Shown: piece by piece, positions 24,260 through 32,448 of the stretch
Numbering within the stretch: the first letter of the stretch is position 1
Layout of the letters: the number at the start of each line of letters is the position of its first letter
NCBI RefSeq assembly: GCF_003122325.1
Contig: NZ_QFBC01000014.1
Span: forward strand, 62,001-126,000
Source: Rhizobium album
GTDB taxonomy: Bacteria; Pseudomonadota; Alphaproteobacteria; Rhizobiales; Rhizobiaceae
Length of the DNA stretch: 64,000 nt
Direction of reading: 5' to 3'
Notes under the pieces: model-generated
The model's database searches: none
Seen by the model: only the letters and a program-made list of their open reading frames with translations
What the model was told of the DNA's origin: nothing
Position numbers and translations under genes: made by a program

Positions 24260-25459
24260 TCACCGCAGCGATGGCAAGGGTGGCATCTCACCGTCGCTGA
24301 CGCGCCAGATCCACGCAGCGAGATCCGGACGTGCCTCGATCATTTCGCTCAGCGCCGTCTCAAAGTCCTCCGCCGCATCCGGCGGTATGAGATAGAGGGC
24401 GCAAGGCGGCTTCGCCTCCAGGAGAATGACATCTGCCAGCGGCTGGCTGCGAGCCAAATTGAAACGAAGGCCCTTGAGCGACTTCGAGCGCAGACGCGCC
24501 ACACGCTCGACAAGCTGTTGTTCGTAGGCATTCTCGATCGGCAGCCACTGCTCGGTAACGGTCATGAGGGCGATCTCGTTCACGGTGACGATGCCGGCGG
24601 CTGTGCCACCGATCGTCATGATCGCCATCAGGTGTGACCTCTCCCCGCTTTGCCACAAGGTCAGTTCGGCCTCGAATCGTCGTTGCAGCGACCGCCAGGC
24701 CGGCTCTTCCAGGTAGAGCCGAAAACCGGGCATGTGTTTGATCACCAACTGCCGGCCATTGCGGGCCTCGGCAAACTCCTTGATCTCGCTCACCAACACC
24801 ATCAGCTTTTTCGGCCCAGTCGCCGCCTGGAAAAGAGGCGCAAGCTTTTGTGCCCTGCGCTGTTCGATCGCCACCTTGTCTTCGGCACGAAACGGTTCGG
24901 GCACGAACAGACGCTCAGCCAGCGCCTCGCCTCGGACTTCCATCAGGCCGGCAGCTTCGCTCAGGTGATGATAGACCTGCCACCAGTGTCGTTTTCCGGA
25001 CCAATGCGCCGTCCACTCCGTCAACCCGCTTTCGTGCCAGAGGAAATGCAGCAGTCCGCGCAGCGACAGTTTTTTAGCCTCGTTGCGAACACTGTCAGCA
25101 GGATGCGCTTCGCTGTCTGATTTTGCGGCGGCACCACGCTTCGACAGCGAGAAGTCCAGTTTCAACGCGGCGGTACCCGCCATGGGATCGAGCTTGATAG
25201 CGCCGCCCATCAAAGGCCCGAGCCCGGACAGTTCATAGGGCGGCTCATAGGATGGGCAGGTTGCATCGTGTTTGCCGCCGGTGAGCGGCATGCGCTTTAT
25301 CAACAGTTGATCGCCGATATCGGCAATATACATCGGCACTGCCGGCTCGCAGCACAGGCAGAGCGGCCTAATCTTGTCGCGATAGGCCTGGGCCAAGAGA
25401 TCCCGGAAACCATCCTTGCTCTCGTCGCAGGCGACGCCACCGAGCAGGAAGCGCCTCAT
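24260..25459 (-). CDS. DUF1173 domain protein
   Basis: A 399-residue protein with the DUF1173 hallmark cysteines (RPLCLCCEPAVPMYIA, and later HDATCPSYEPP), suggesting a bound metal. Other family-like stretches are LLHFLWHESGLTEW and RHWWQVYHHL. The start at 25459 (MRRFLLGGV) follows GGGAG; a longer frame reaches 25507. DUF1173 proteins are almost confined to alpha- and betaproteobacterial plasmids and integrative elements. Function unknown. Confidence 0.85.
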   Translation of the reverse strand: MRRFLLGGVACDESKDGFRDLLAQAYRDKIRPLCLCCEPAVPMYIADIGDQLLIKRMPLTGGKHDATCPSYEPPYELSGLGPLMGGAIKLDPMAGTAALKLDFSLSKRGAAAKSDSEAHPADSVRNEAKKLSLRGLLHFLWHESGLTEWTAHWSGKRHWWQVYHHLSEAAGLMEVRGEALAERLFVPEPFRAEDKVAIEQRRAQKLAPLFQAATGPKKLMVLVSEIKEFAEARNGRQLVIKHMPGFRLYLEEPAWRSLQRRFEAELTLWQSGERSHLMAIMTIGGTAAGIVTVNEIALMTVTEQWLPIENAYEQQLVERVARLRSKSLKGLRFNLARSQPLADVILLEAKPPCALYLIPPDAAEDFETALSEMIEARPDLAAWIWRVSDGEMPPLPSLR

Positions 25460-25594
25460 GCCAACTGCTCCCGCCGCATGTGAGGTGAGGGCAACAAGGG
25501 GTGCCACACGAGAGGTAAACCTGTCTGTTCAGATCGGCCGATTGTGCCGGACGGGCAAAGCCAGCTCAAGGCCACGCGGCCCCTCCAATTTTCT

Positions 25595-25608
25595 CTCCAC
25601 TGCGTTTC
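25595..25608 (+). promoter_or_regulatory. Shared leader motif, copy 3
   Basis: CTCCACTGCGTTTC is identical to the core of the copy before the ArdC gene. It lies 139 bases before its ATG, compared with 138 at the ArdC gene. It is located in the spacer between DUF1173 and a 56-residue plus-strand gene. Confidence 0.5.
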
Positions 25609-25733
25609 ACTCCGTTCCGACAAAATCGGTTCCTCCGCGCGCCGGCTCCGCCGGTCGTGTTCCACGAGCCTTGACCTGACTTTCCCCGCCCAGCGCTGCG
25701 CCGTCATCTCTCACATACGTCAAGGAGACGACG

Positions 25734-25904
25734 ATGACGATAGCAATCGAAGACCACCTCGAAGAACTGCGCCTTGAGGCCGCCAACGCCCCCACGATCG
25801 AGGAACGCCGCCAGATCGAAGCCGAGCTCGAGATCGCCCGCGCAGAGCTCGCCGTCATCATGGCCGAAATCGACGGCACGATCGAAGCCGAGCCGCCCTT
25901 CTGA
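25734..25904 (+). CDS. Very small helical protein
   Basis: A 56-residue acidic protein (MTIAIEDHLEELRLEAANAP at the N-terminus, ending EAEPPF), predicted to be one long amphipathic helix or coiled coil. An excellent ribosome site, AAGGAGACGACG, precedes the ATG. It is supported as a gene by this site, by periodic charge pattern and by the shared leader motif 139 bases upstream. Function unknown. Confidence 0.65.
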   Translation: MTIAIEDHLEELRLEAANAPTIEERRQIEAELEIARAELAVIMAEIDGTIEAEPPF

Positions 25905-25916
25905 GGCGGCCGCGTG

Positions 25917-26315
25917 TCAGTAGCCATTGTCGACGAGATAGGCCTCGATGGCGGCCTGCATGATGATGGTCATGTTGATGTCGTTGTCATGCGCCGCCTG
26001 CTTGAGGCGGTTTTTCATGTCGTAGCTGAGCGCGACGTTGACATAGAACTTGGCGTCTCGCTCCTTAGCACGCTTCAACTGTTTCAATGCAAGCCGGGCA
26101 TCTTCCCGGACCAGCGCGCGGCTCGTTAGTTTCTCCTTGCGCTCTGGACGCGAGAGCCGTGGCAGGACCGTCTCAAGCGACGTCGAAGTTGCCTCGTCGC
26201 TCTTTTGGTGCGGGCGGGTATCCAACGGCTCGTCCTGTCGCTGAGCGTCGCGCAACGGCCTATCGGTTTTTGCGGCGATCACGAAATCATCGCTGCCAAG
26301 GCTCGCCTTCGTCAT
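25917..26315 (-). CDS. VirC2-like protein with C-terminal ribbon-helix-helix-like region
   Basis: A 132-residue protein encoded directly after the VirC1/ParA-like ATPase with a 4-base overlap. The N-terminal 75 residues are polar and probably disordered. The C-terminal part (FYVNVALSYDMKNRLKQAA then DINMTIIMQAAIEAYL) has the strand-helix-helix spacing of an RHH fold, as in VirC2 and plasmid CopG-type proteins. It could bind sites in the adjacent oriT region and aid relaxosome assembly or plasmid stability. Assignment rests mainly on context. Confidence 0.6.
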   Translation of the reverse strand: MTKASLGSDDFVIAAKTDRPLRDAQRQDEPLDTRPHQKSDEATSTSLETVLPRLSRPERKEKLTSRALVREDARLALKQLKRAKERDAKFYVNVALSYDMKNRLKQAAHDNDINMTIIMQAAIEAYLVDNGY

Positions 26316-27022
26316 GCCGCCCTGTCCTTCCTGTGTGCCTGATGCCGCTCCTCGATTTCGTCGATCAGCGCCCGGACCTCCGTTCGCGCCTTGCGCACGG
26401 TGTCGGTCAGTTCCTGCATCTGAAGCGTTCCGAGACCGTTCTGGATCTCCCTATAGACGTTGCGTTCGAACAGCTCGGTCTCGCACAATGCCGTGCGGTA
26501 ATCGGCCTGCTGCAGTCCGGCGACGAAGGGTCGAATATATCGGTAGGCTTCCATGTTGCGGCCCGTGACCGTGACGCGTGTGCGCAGGTTCAGATGCTGG
26601 ATCGAAGCACCCGTGTCGTCGTTGATCTGATTGACCAGTGCTGCCGCCTGGCCAGCCGCCTCGATTTCCTTGATCGCGGGTTGGATCGGGGAGATCACCA
26701 GGTCGGCGGATCGCACGATTGCCGACTGCAAAGAAGTATCGACGCCCGGCGCATCGATGAAGATCAGGTCGAAGGACGCACCCATCCGATTGATCACGGT
26801 TTCCAGCGACCGAGATGATGATGCGGTAGTCACCTCTATGTTGGCCGGCACGTTCTCCTTGTTGTGGCACAGTCGCCACCAGCCTGACAGGTTCTGGCGG
26901 GCATCGGCATCGATGATCAGCACGCGCTCGTTCCGGGCGGCGTATTCACCGGCTGCGAGCGTGACGAATGTCGTCTTTCCGGCGCCGCCCTTGTTGCTCA
27001 CTGCGGCATAGATACGTCCCAT
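26312..27022 (-). CDS. ParA/MinD-family ATPase, VirC1-like
   Basis: A 236-residue ParA-type ATPase with a deviant Walker A NKGGAGKTT (residues about 10-18), a switch region VLIIDADARQNLSGWWR resembling VirC1 'DADENRPLTRW', and FDLIFIDAPG as Walker B. VirC1 recruits the relaxosome to the conjugation channel at the pole. The start at 27022 follows GAAAGGACGAGCC. It faces away from the MobC/relaxase operon across the oriT region, which supports a VirC1-like rather than purely partition role. Plasmid partition ParA is the alternative. Confidence 0.75.
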   Translation of the reverse strand: MGRIYAAVSNKGGAGKTTFVTLAAGEYAARNERVLIIDADARQNLSGWWRLCHNKENVPANIEVTTASSSRSLETVINRMGASFDLIFIDAPGVDTSLQSAIVRSADLVISPIQPAIKEIEAAGQAAALVNQINDDTGASIQHLNLRTRVTVTGRNMEAYRYIRPFVAGLQQADYRTALCETELFERNVYREIQNGLGTLQMQELTDTVRKARTEVRALIDEIEERHQAHRKDRAA

Positions 27023-27049
27023 GGCTCGTCCTTTCACAGTTGCGCGTGA

Positions 27050-27079
27050 AGATAACTAGATAAGTTACATCTATGTCAA
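27050..27079 (-). promoter_or_regulatory. virC1-like promoter with AACT-N5-AGTT operator
   Basis: On the minus strand TTGACA (27079-27074) and TTATCT (27055-27050) are 18 bases apart. An inverted repeat AACT-N5-AGTT (27054-27066) covers the spacer and the -10. The same element, with the flanking GATAACT-n-GAT-n-AGTTA context, occurs at 46890-46906 in the virB/SNase divergent promoter. Confidence 0.6.
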
Positions 27080-27339
27080 CCCTGATATTGAGCCCATCGG
27101 CCGTGGTCTATGGGCGATCACCCATGGAACCCAGATGTGGTGATTGGCTAGACGCTACATATAACGTCTATGGAAATGCAAGTATAATTCATTGATAATA
27201 CGTGTGAATAACATCTGCAAATGTAGATCGCATCTCTACAAATTTGGTCCATGTCTGCACCCGGCGGACGTATTGGCTGGGCCCAGTTTTGGGAAGGTGA
27301 GGGGGTTGATAATGTAATGTATATCGTTTAGTTCTGTTT
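27080..27339. other. oriT-proximal intergenic region rich in inverted repeats
   Basis: AT-rich spacer between the VirC1-like and MobC genes. It holds inverted repeats ATGGG/CCCAT (27110-27125), TAGACG/CGTCTA (27149-27170) and TGTAGA/TCTACA (27222-27240), plus an A/T-rich stretch at about 27170-27225. These are candidate binding sites for the VirC2-like, ParA-like or MobC proteins and for IHF/HU-type bending. No gene is seen. Confidence 0.5.
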
Positions 27340-27373
27340 TGGCAGGATACGCAATTTTGTGATACAAATTTGC
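27340..27373 (-). other. Origin of transfer: VirD2/IncP-type nic with adjacent inverted repeat
   Basis: TGGCAGGATA at 27340-27349 is the complement of TATCCTGCCA, matching the IncP nic consensus YATCCTG|Y and the first ten bases of T-DNA borders. One base later an inverted repeat begins: GCAATTTTGT (27351-27360) and ACAAATTTGC (27364-27373), 9 of 10 paired, 3-base spacer, the usual position for relaxosome protein binding. The predicted nick is on the minus strand between the complements of 27343 and 27342. A MobC/VirD1-like and a VirD2-like gene follow within 500 bases. Confidence 0.75.
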
Positions 27374-27436
27374 TGACGATCGACGGACAAGCCGTCGATA
27401 GCGCCTGCGGCGGGTCTTCAAGCGGAGGGCACGGCA

Positions 27437-27841
27437 ATGGCGACAAGACGCGTCATCGAAGACGAGGCTGGTCTGATCGGGCGTAAGGACAGGGTCCTGC
27501 ATGTCCGGTTCTCGGTGTCCGAATGCCAGAGAATCGATGTGGCCGCGGCGGGCGCGGGTCTGACAGTTTCCGGATTTTTGCGCGCTCTCTGCCTGGAAGG
27601 AGCGGGCGTACGTCCATTCCTGACCGACGACGATCGGGCCATCTTCGCGGCACTCGCATCCGACATGCATGCGGTTGGCGTCAATCTCAATCGGCTTGCG
27701 CGTGCCGCCAATTCGGCCGGCAGGATCGCGCCTGGAAACCTAGATCCAGCGCTCGCCGATGTTCAGAAACTGGTGGCGGCGATCGCGATCGAACTCAGGG
27801 AACTCGGCCGCCGCGGCGCTCAGAGACATAGGGGCGCATAA
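27437..27841 (+). CDS. MobC/VirD1-like relaxosome accessory protein
   Basis: A 134-residue protein. An N-terminal RHH-like part (VLHVRFSVSECQRIDVAAAG then TVSGFLRALCL) precedes the MobC-type helix MHAVGVNLNRLARAANSAG. The family binds oriT and helps the relaxase melt and nick it. Its stop overlaps the relaxase start (TAATG), so the two are coupled. It lies about 60 bases from the predicted nic site. Confidence 0.82.
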   Translation: MATRRVIEDEAGLIGRKDRVLHVRFSVSECQRIDVAAAGAGLTVSGFLRALCLEGAGVRPFLTDDDRAIFAALASDMHAVGVNLNRLARAANSAGRIAPGNLDPALADVQKLVAAIAIELRELGRRGAQRHRGA

Positions 27842-30258
27842 TGGAATTCTTCCTCGGCGCATTCGAGACGGAGTGGCAGGCGCGCAAGGCGGCGTTGTTG
27901 CACGAGCGGAGCCTGGGGGGCGCTCGCCGCTTAGAGGACGAGGAGCGCCGTCGCCGGGGTGGTTCCGTCGCGGGTGCCGGGCTGGGTGCAGGGAGGGGTA
28001 GCTCCGGCACTGATGGTCGCCCGGCACGCGGAAGGAGCGGGCATGGGGGACGTCGCGGAGCTGGCGAGCCATCCATGCGCAGTCGCTTCCAGCGCCTGTC
28101 CAAGGGCAGCCAGCCCGTCGTCGTGAAACTTGCCTCCTTCGGAAGTGGTGGGCGCCTCGGCGCGATGATCCGCTATGTGTCGCGCAATGGTCAGGTGGCG
28201 GCCGAGAACGAGCGCGGGGAGCAGTTGCTCGGGCGCGACGGGATTTCCGCGGTAGGCGCCGAATGGGATCACCTGATGAGCAATCGCGCCGAAAGCCGCG
28301 ATATCGGCACGTTCAGCGTCAGTGTGAGCAAGGTCGGAAACCAGGAGAATTTTTACGAGCAAGCCCGCGACATCCTCGAAAATGCCCTCGGGAACCGTCG
28401 GTTCGTCTATTCGATCTCACTGCGGCCCGAGATCAATGGCTTTGCGATCGCGGGCGTCTCGGTCTTGCGCGACGGGGCGGGGGAGCGACTGACGGCTGAC
28501 AGGAAGGCATCCGAGATCGTACAGGCCCGGATCGATCAGAGTAGCAATGGCGTGGAGCGGTCGGTCACGTTCCGCTTTACCGGGCATGGCAATGGGACGG
28601 ATTACGGCGCGTCCAGGGTGCGCGATCTCGTCGCAAGCCCAGACGAGGTACGCGACCAAGCGGGACGCGAGATCACCGATGCGAAACAGGCGTCCGATCT
28701 GGTCCAGCTGGAATGGCGCGCCCATCTGCACAGTCGCAAGTCGCGTGACGTCATGCATCTCGTTCTGTCGGCACGGGCGGGAACCGACGCTTCCGCATTC
28801 CATTCGGCGGCGCGGGACTTTCTCGGGCGCCAGTTCGCTGGCCATCGATATATGTTGTCCCTGCATGACCCCACCGACGACCCGAAGGCAGAGGCCGATG
28901 GTGGCAAGCGGCCGCATGTCCATGTCCATGCGATCGTGGCGATGCGATCCGAATTCGGTGACCGGATCGAAACGTCGATCACCTCTTTCCGACAATGGCG
29001 GGTGGGGATGGCCGAGGCCGCCCGTGCCCATGGCATCGACATGGAAATGACCGATCGGCGCGACCGTGCCAGCCCACCTGCGTTCAACCGGAATCAGGTC
29101 CGTCCGATATCACGATCCGGTCGCACAGAACATGAGGGAACGAGCGACGCCGCGCAGTCACGCTATGATGGCCAGCGCTCGGATCGGCACAGTTTTGCGC
29201 AAACGACCAAAAGCCGAAACTATACTGATATTGCTAAGCTGGAATGGGGTGATATCGCGCAGTCGGGTGATGGGAAGGGCGCAAAAGATTTCGCGAAAAG
29301 ACAGACAAATCGGCTCGACACCGTCGATTTCAGTGTGGATTCAAACCGTAATGCCGCAGCCGATCATCCAAATTCCCTGTCGCAATACAAAACGCATTTG
29401 GTTATACTGGAAAAGGTTCTATCTGGAGATGCCGACATGCAGCAGATGAACACTAACGAGTTCGATGCCTACGAAAAGCTGGTCACTGACGCGCTCGACC
29501 GTGCCGAGCGTGTCATGCCGGAGGGGCAACGTAAGGCCTTTGCCGAGATCGCCTTCGCGGCACGCGAACATGTCGAAGCCCGACGTGAAATGATGCAAAA
29601 CGAAGAAGCCGAGAAGACTGCTGACAAACCTATCGAGAGCCAGGCTGCCGAGCGGCAGTCCGTGCGAGAGGAAACGCCGGACGAGCGCTGGAATGCCGCC
29701 GTTGCCCAGCATGGAGCACAGGCTGTCGAGGCTGCCAACCGGGTGCTCCTCGAAGTCGAACACTATAGGGATGCACTGGACAAGGTCGGCTCTCGGGATG
29801 ATCAAGTCGACCAAGCTTCGCTGAGGGCCAGTCTTAACCTTGAACTGGCCCGGGCGGGTGAACTCGGCGCGTCCGGCAATTCACTCATTCGCGAGGTTGC
29901 CGACGCTGACACCGAGCTACGGGCGGCTGTTGAGGCGGCGGAGCGCTCCCGGGAGCGTGCCGCGGAGAAAGTGAAGTCGGATGGAATGCCGAACGCCGGA
30001 GGGCAGGGCGTGCGTCCGGAGGAGATGCCGCGTGAGCGCGATGCCGGGGATGAAGACCGGAACCGCCGCGACGAAGTCGACAAAGCGGAGGTTCAAGGCA
30101 CCGCCGCGAAGAGGGCTGAAACGAGAACCGAAACGTCGCGACCGGAGGCGGGTGACACGACCAGAACCGATCCCGCCCGCGAGCATGTTCCGAGGATCGA
30201 ATTACAACGTGACACGGACGCGCGGCGTGAACGCGATCAGGACGATCACGAGCGATAG
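27841..30258 (+). CDS. VirD2-like MOB_P relaxase
   Basis: An 805-residue relaxase that would cleave nic and stay bound to the 5' end. Tyr112 in MIRYVSRNG matches the active Tyr region of VirD2 (EYLSRKG). The metal-binding histidines are H306 (DVMHLVLS) and HVHVH at 359-363. Two features are unusual: an 80-residue Gly/Arg-rich N-terminal extension, and about 190 residues between the Tyr and the first His, far more than in VirD2. The C-terminal half (about 390-805) is charged, partly coiled coil, and probably carries the secretion signal. It is coupled to MobC upstream. Confidence 0.87.
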   Translation: MEFFLGAFETEWQARKAALLHERSLGGARRLEDEERRRRGGSVAGAGLGAGRGSSGTDGRPARGRSGHGGRRGAGEPSMRSRFQRLSKGSQPVVVKLASFGSGGRLGAMIRYVSRNGQVAAENERGEQLLGRDGISAVGAEWDHLMSNRAESRDIGTFSVSVSKVGNQENFYEQARDILENALGNRRFVYSISLRPEINGFAIAGVSVLRDGAGERLTADRKASEIVQARIDQSSNGVERSVTFRFTGHGNGTDYGASRVRDLVASPDEVRDQAGREITDAKQASDLVQLEWRAHLHSRKSRDVMHLVLSARAGTDASAFHSAARDFLGRQFAGHRYMLSLHDPTDDPKAEADGGKRPHVHVHAIVAMRSEFGDRIETSITSFRQWRVGMAEAARAHGIDMEMTDRRDRASPPAFNRNQVRPISRSGRTEHEGTSDAAQSRYDGQRSDRHSFAQTTKSRNYTDIAKLEWGDIAQSGDGKGAKDFAKRQTNRLDTVDFSVDSNRNAAADHPNSLSQYKTHLVILEKVLSGDADMQQMNTNEFDAYEKLVTDALDRAERVMPEGQRKAFAEIAFAAREHVEARREMMQNEEAEKTADKPIESQAAERQSVREETPDERWNAAVAQHGAQAVEAANRVLLEVEHYRDALDKVGSRDDQVDQASLRASLNLELARAGELGASGNSLIREVADADTELRAAVEAAERSRERAAEKVKSDGMPNAGGQGVRPEEMPRERDAGDEDRNRRDEVDKAEVQGTAAKRAETRTETSRPEAGDTTRTDPAREHVPRIELQRDTDARRERDQDDHER

Positions 30259-30267
30259 GAGCGAGAT

Positions 30268-30423
30268 ATGCGAGACGAAAGGCCCATCATCATCAATCCC
30301 GAGCCGGATCGTAAAGGTGAGGCGAGCCTTGCCACCGTCTTTGGCGCTGTCTTCTGGGTCGTGATGCTGGTCGGCCTGGCTGACCATGGCCTCACCCTTC
30401 TGTGGGCTATGCTGACGAAGTGA
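30268..30423 (+). CDS. Small membrane protein
   Basis: A 51-residue protein that starts 10 bases after the relaxase stop, behind AGGAGCGAG. A polar N-terminus (MRDERPIIINPEPDRKG) precedes one long or two short hydrophobic segments (LATVFGAVFWVVMLVGLA; LTLLWAMLT). It is probably cotranscribed with the relaxase, so it may be a membrane-side transfer or entry-exclusion factor. The role is unknown. Confidence 0.68.
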   Translation: MRDERPIIINPEPDRKGEASLATVFGAVFWVVMLVGLADHGLTLLWAMLTK

Positions 30424-30570
30424 GATGATCACCTGCTTGCGTGGCGAGTCCGATGCTCGTCAACTGTCTCCGATCGAAATCAGGATGGTCATTGCCGGTA
30501 GAAGCGGAAACGCGCTAGTTTAAGACCGCGCCATGCGGGAGCGACTGTGCGCTCTATCGGAGATAGCAGC

Positions 30571-30945
30571 ATGTTCACCCATGTCATGATCGGGAGCAAC
30601 GACCTGGAGCGAGCCAAGATCTTTTACGATGCCACGTTCGCGGCGTTGGGAGGCAGTGTCGGCGAGGTGGATGCGAGGGGCAGGCTAATCTACACACATG
30701 AGGGCGGTCGGTTCATGGTCACGAAACCGATCGACGGCAAGCCGGCGACGTTTGCCAATGGGGGGACAATCGGCATCGCTGCACAGAGCCAGGATCATGT
30801 TTTGGCGTGGCATGCTGCCGGGACCGCAAATGGCGGCACAGCGATCGAGAGCCCGCCGACCGAGCGCCCGAACGGATCATTCGTGGCATACCTTCGCGAC
30901 CCTGACGGAAATAAACTGTCTGTGCGAACCCTTCCGGTGAGGTGA
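30571..30945 (+). CDS. VOC-family (glyoxalase-like) protein
   Basis: A 124-residue vicinal-oxygen-chelate protein, MFTHVMIGSNDLERAKIFY at the N-terminus and YLRDPDGNKLSVR at the C-terminus, as in glyoxalase/bleomycin-resistance relatives. The ATG at 30571 follows GGAGATAGC. Substrate unknown. It looks like cargo between the mobilisation genes and the second hipBA. Confidence 0.82.
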   Translation: MFTHVMIGSNDLERAKIFYDATFAALGGSVGEVDARGRLIYTHEGGRFMVTKPIDGKPATFANGGTIGIAAQSQDHVLAWHAAGTANGGTAIESPPTERPNGSFVAYLRDPDGNKLSVRTLPVR

Positions 30946-31092
30946 GGCAGGGATGGCCGGCGGTGCATGTGCCGGGGTATCGTAATAGTCCAGCGCGGAA
31001 CGATCCGCTAAGGTTACGATCTTCGGTTCCATATCCACCACAGAAAGTCTGTCTTCAAATCTCTTCTCGGCTCCACCCGTCGATGAGCGTCC

Positions 31093-32448
31093 TCAGCTGA
31101 GCAGCCAGCCACCTGCCCGACCGATATAGGCATCACGGTCTTTCGCCGGGCCGGGAACATCAATCTCCAGCGCACCAAGAAGGCTTCGCATGTTAGAGGC
31201 AATCAAATCAGCGAATGGCTTTTGGCCGCTTCTGCCGAGCCTGTCCAAGTGCCCGGCGAGCTTGTTTGCAATCTCTGTCGCAAGCCGTTTCGTAACGCGT
31301 TGGCGTGCCGCGGCGCTTGGGACGCCGATAGACACAAGGAACCGGTCAAAATCCTCTCGACTGATGTCGTCAAGTGTCGTGGCATTACCGATCGTGTATG
31401 CGAGTTCGTCCGTAAGATTGTTGTCGAGGCGCGTCGGCAGAAGATCATAGCGTGGGGTCGTACGGATCCTCCCGCCAGGCTCATGGAAAAGCGCGAAGTT
31501 CTTTGCATGGGCATCCACATTGCCGACCATAAGGTCGAACAGCGTCGCCTGAATGAACAACTCCTTTTCGCCGGCAGGATCGGTGGTCGCATCGAGGATG
31601 CGTCGGACCGCGTCGACATCGAAACGCCGCCCCGGTGCGCCGCGGCGTTCGTATTTGAGCGCCGCGGGCAAGCCAAGCGCCTGTGCAAAGTCTTCCTGAT
31701 GAATCCTCACAACGCGATCGTCTTTATCGCGTGCGCGGTCGAACCGCGTGACCAAGAGCACTTTGAGGTCCGCGATCGGCAACAGCGCCACGTCCGCTGT
31801 CGAGATCCCGATCTCCTGGGAGAGCAGCATCGTTTCAAATTCGAGAGACCCGTCGTGGATATGGTCCTGGTCCGGAACCTTCAGAATATGCGTCGTCGGC
31901 GCGCCGGAACCCGGTATGGGTTCGGCCAAGGATCCGTCCGGCAGGACCGTCAGGGCGATTTTGCTCTGCATCCCGGCAAGCGGAGAAGGGTCGTCCGTAC
32001 CGGCCGGTAATCGCCGCCGCTTGTGAAGGGAGTCAACGATCGCAATCAGTCGGGCGTCATCGATGCGCTGGTAGTCCGTGCGGTAGTCGCCGGGGACCTT
32101 GGTCGGCGGTGCGCCGGCTGGCAAAATAGAAAGAGCCCCCGCACAATCCTTGCCGAGATGGAACAGCAGGCCGGCAATATCGTCGCGACTGATCGCCTCG
32201 CGGGCCATGATGTCGGACAGCGCGCCGTCCCGCTCTTGAAGAAGGTTGTCGAAGAATGGGCGGGCGATCACCTCCTCAAACGGCTCGGAGGTGAGGGGCA
32301 GCGACAGCGAGAGAGATATTGCCCCTGGCTGTGACACGTATTTTTCGTTGTAGGCAAAGGCAAGGCCACCACGTTGATCGCGGACCAGCACGCCGACCGG
32401 GTCGTTCGACCTGTCCAGCCGGACGTCAAGCGCCAACACATCCATCAA
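31093..32448 (-). CDS. hipA: HipA-family kinase toxin (second copy)
   Basis: A 451-residue HipA kinase with the P-loop-like SPLAGMQSKIAL, the catalytic loop GNVDAHAKNFAL and the metal site PRYDLLP. It is only distantly similar to the first HipA in the window. The start overlaps the stop of the HipB-like gene (32445) by 4 bases. As a toxin-antitoxin module between mob and T4SS genes it may stabilise the element. Confidence 0.88.
   Translation of the reverse strand: MMDVLALDVRLDRSNDPVGVLVRDQRGGLAFAYNEKYVSQPGAISLSLSLPLTSEPFEEVIARPFFDNLLQERDGALSDIMAREAISRDDIAGLLFHLGKDCAGALSILPAGAPPTKVPGDYRTDYQRIDDARLIAIVDSLHKRRRLPAGTDDPSPLAGMQSKIALTVLPDGSLAEPIPGSGAPTTHILKVPDQDHIHDGSLEFETMLLSQEIGISTADVALLPIADLKVLLVTRFDRARDKDDRVVRIHQEDFAQALGLPAALKYERRGAPGRRFDVDAVRRILDATTDPAGEKELFIQATLFDLMVGNVDAHAKNFALFHEPGGRIRTTPRYDLLPTRLDNNLTDELAYTIGNATTLDDISREDFDRFLVSIGVPSAAARQRVTKRLATEIANKLAGHLDRLGRSGQKPFADLIASNMRSLLGALEIDVPGPAKDRDAYIGRAGGWLLS

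Noticed and set aside
26312-27022. ParA as part of a repABC replication/partition cassette
   Set aside because: No RepC or RepB partner is adjacent; the protein lies at oriT with an RHH-type partner, so a VirC1-like role fits better.
27051-27080. Second nic-like site near the virC1-like promoter
   Set aside because: No YATCCTG core is present; the inverted repeat there is better explained as a promoter operator.
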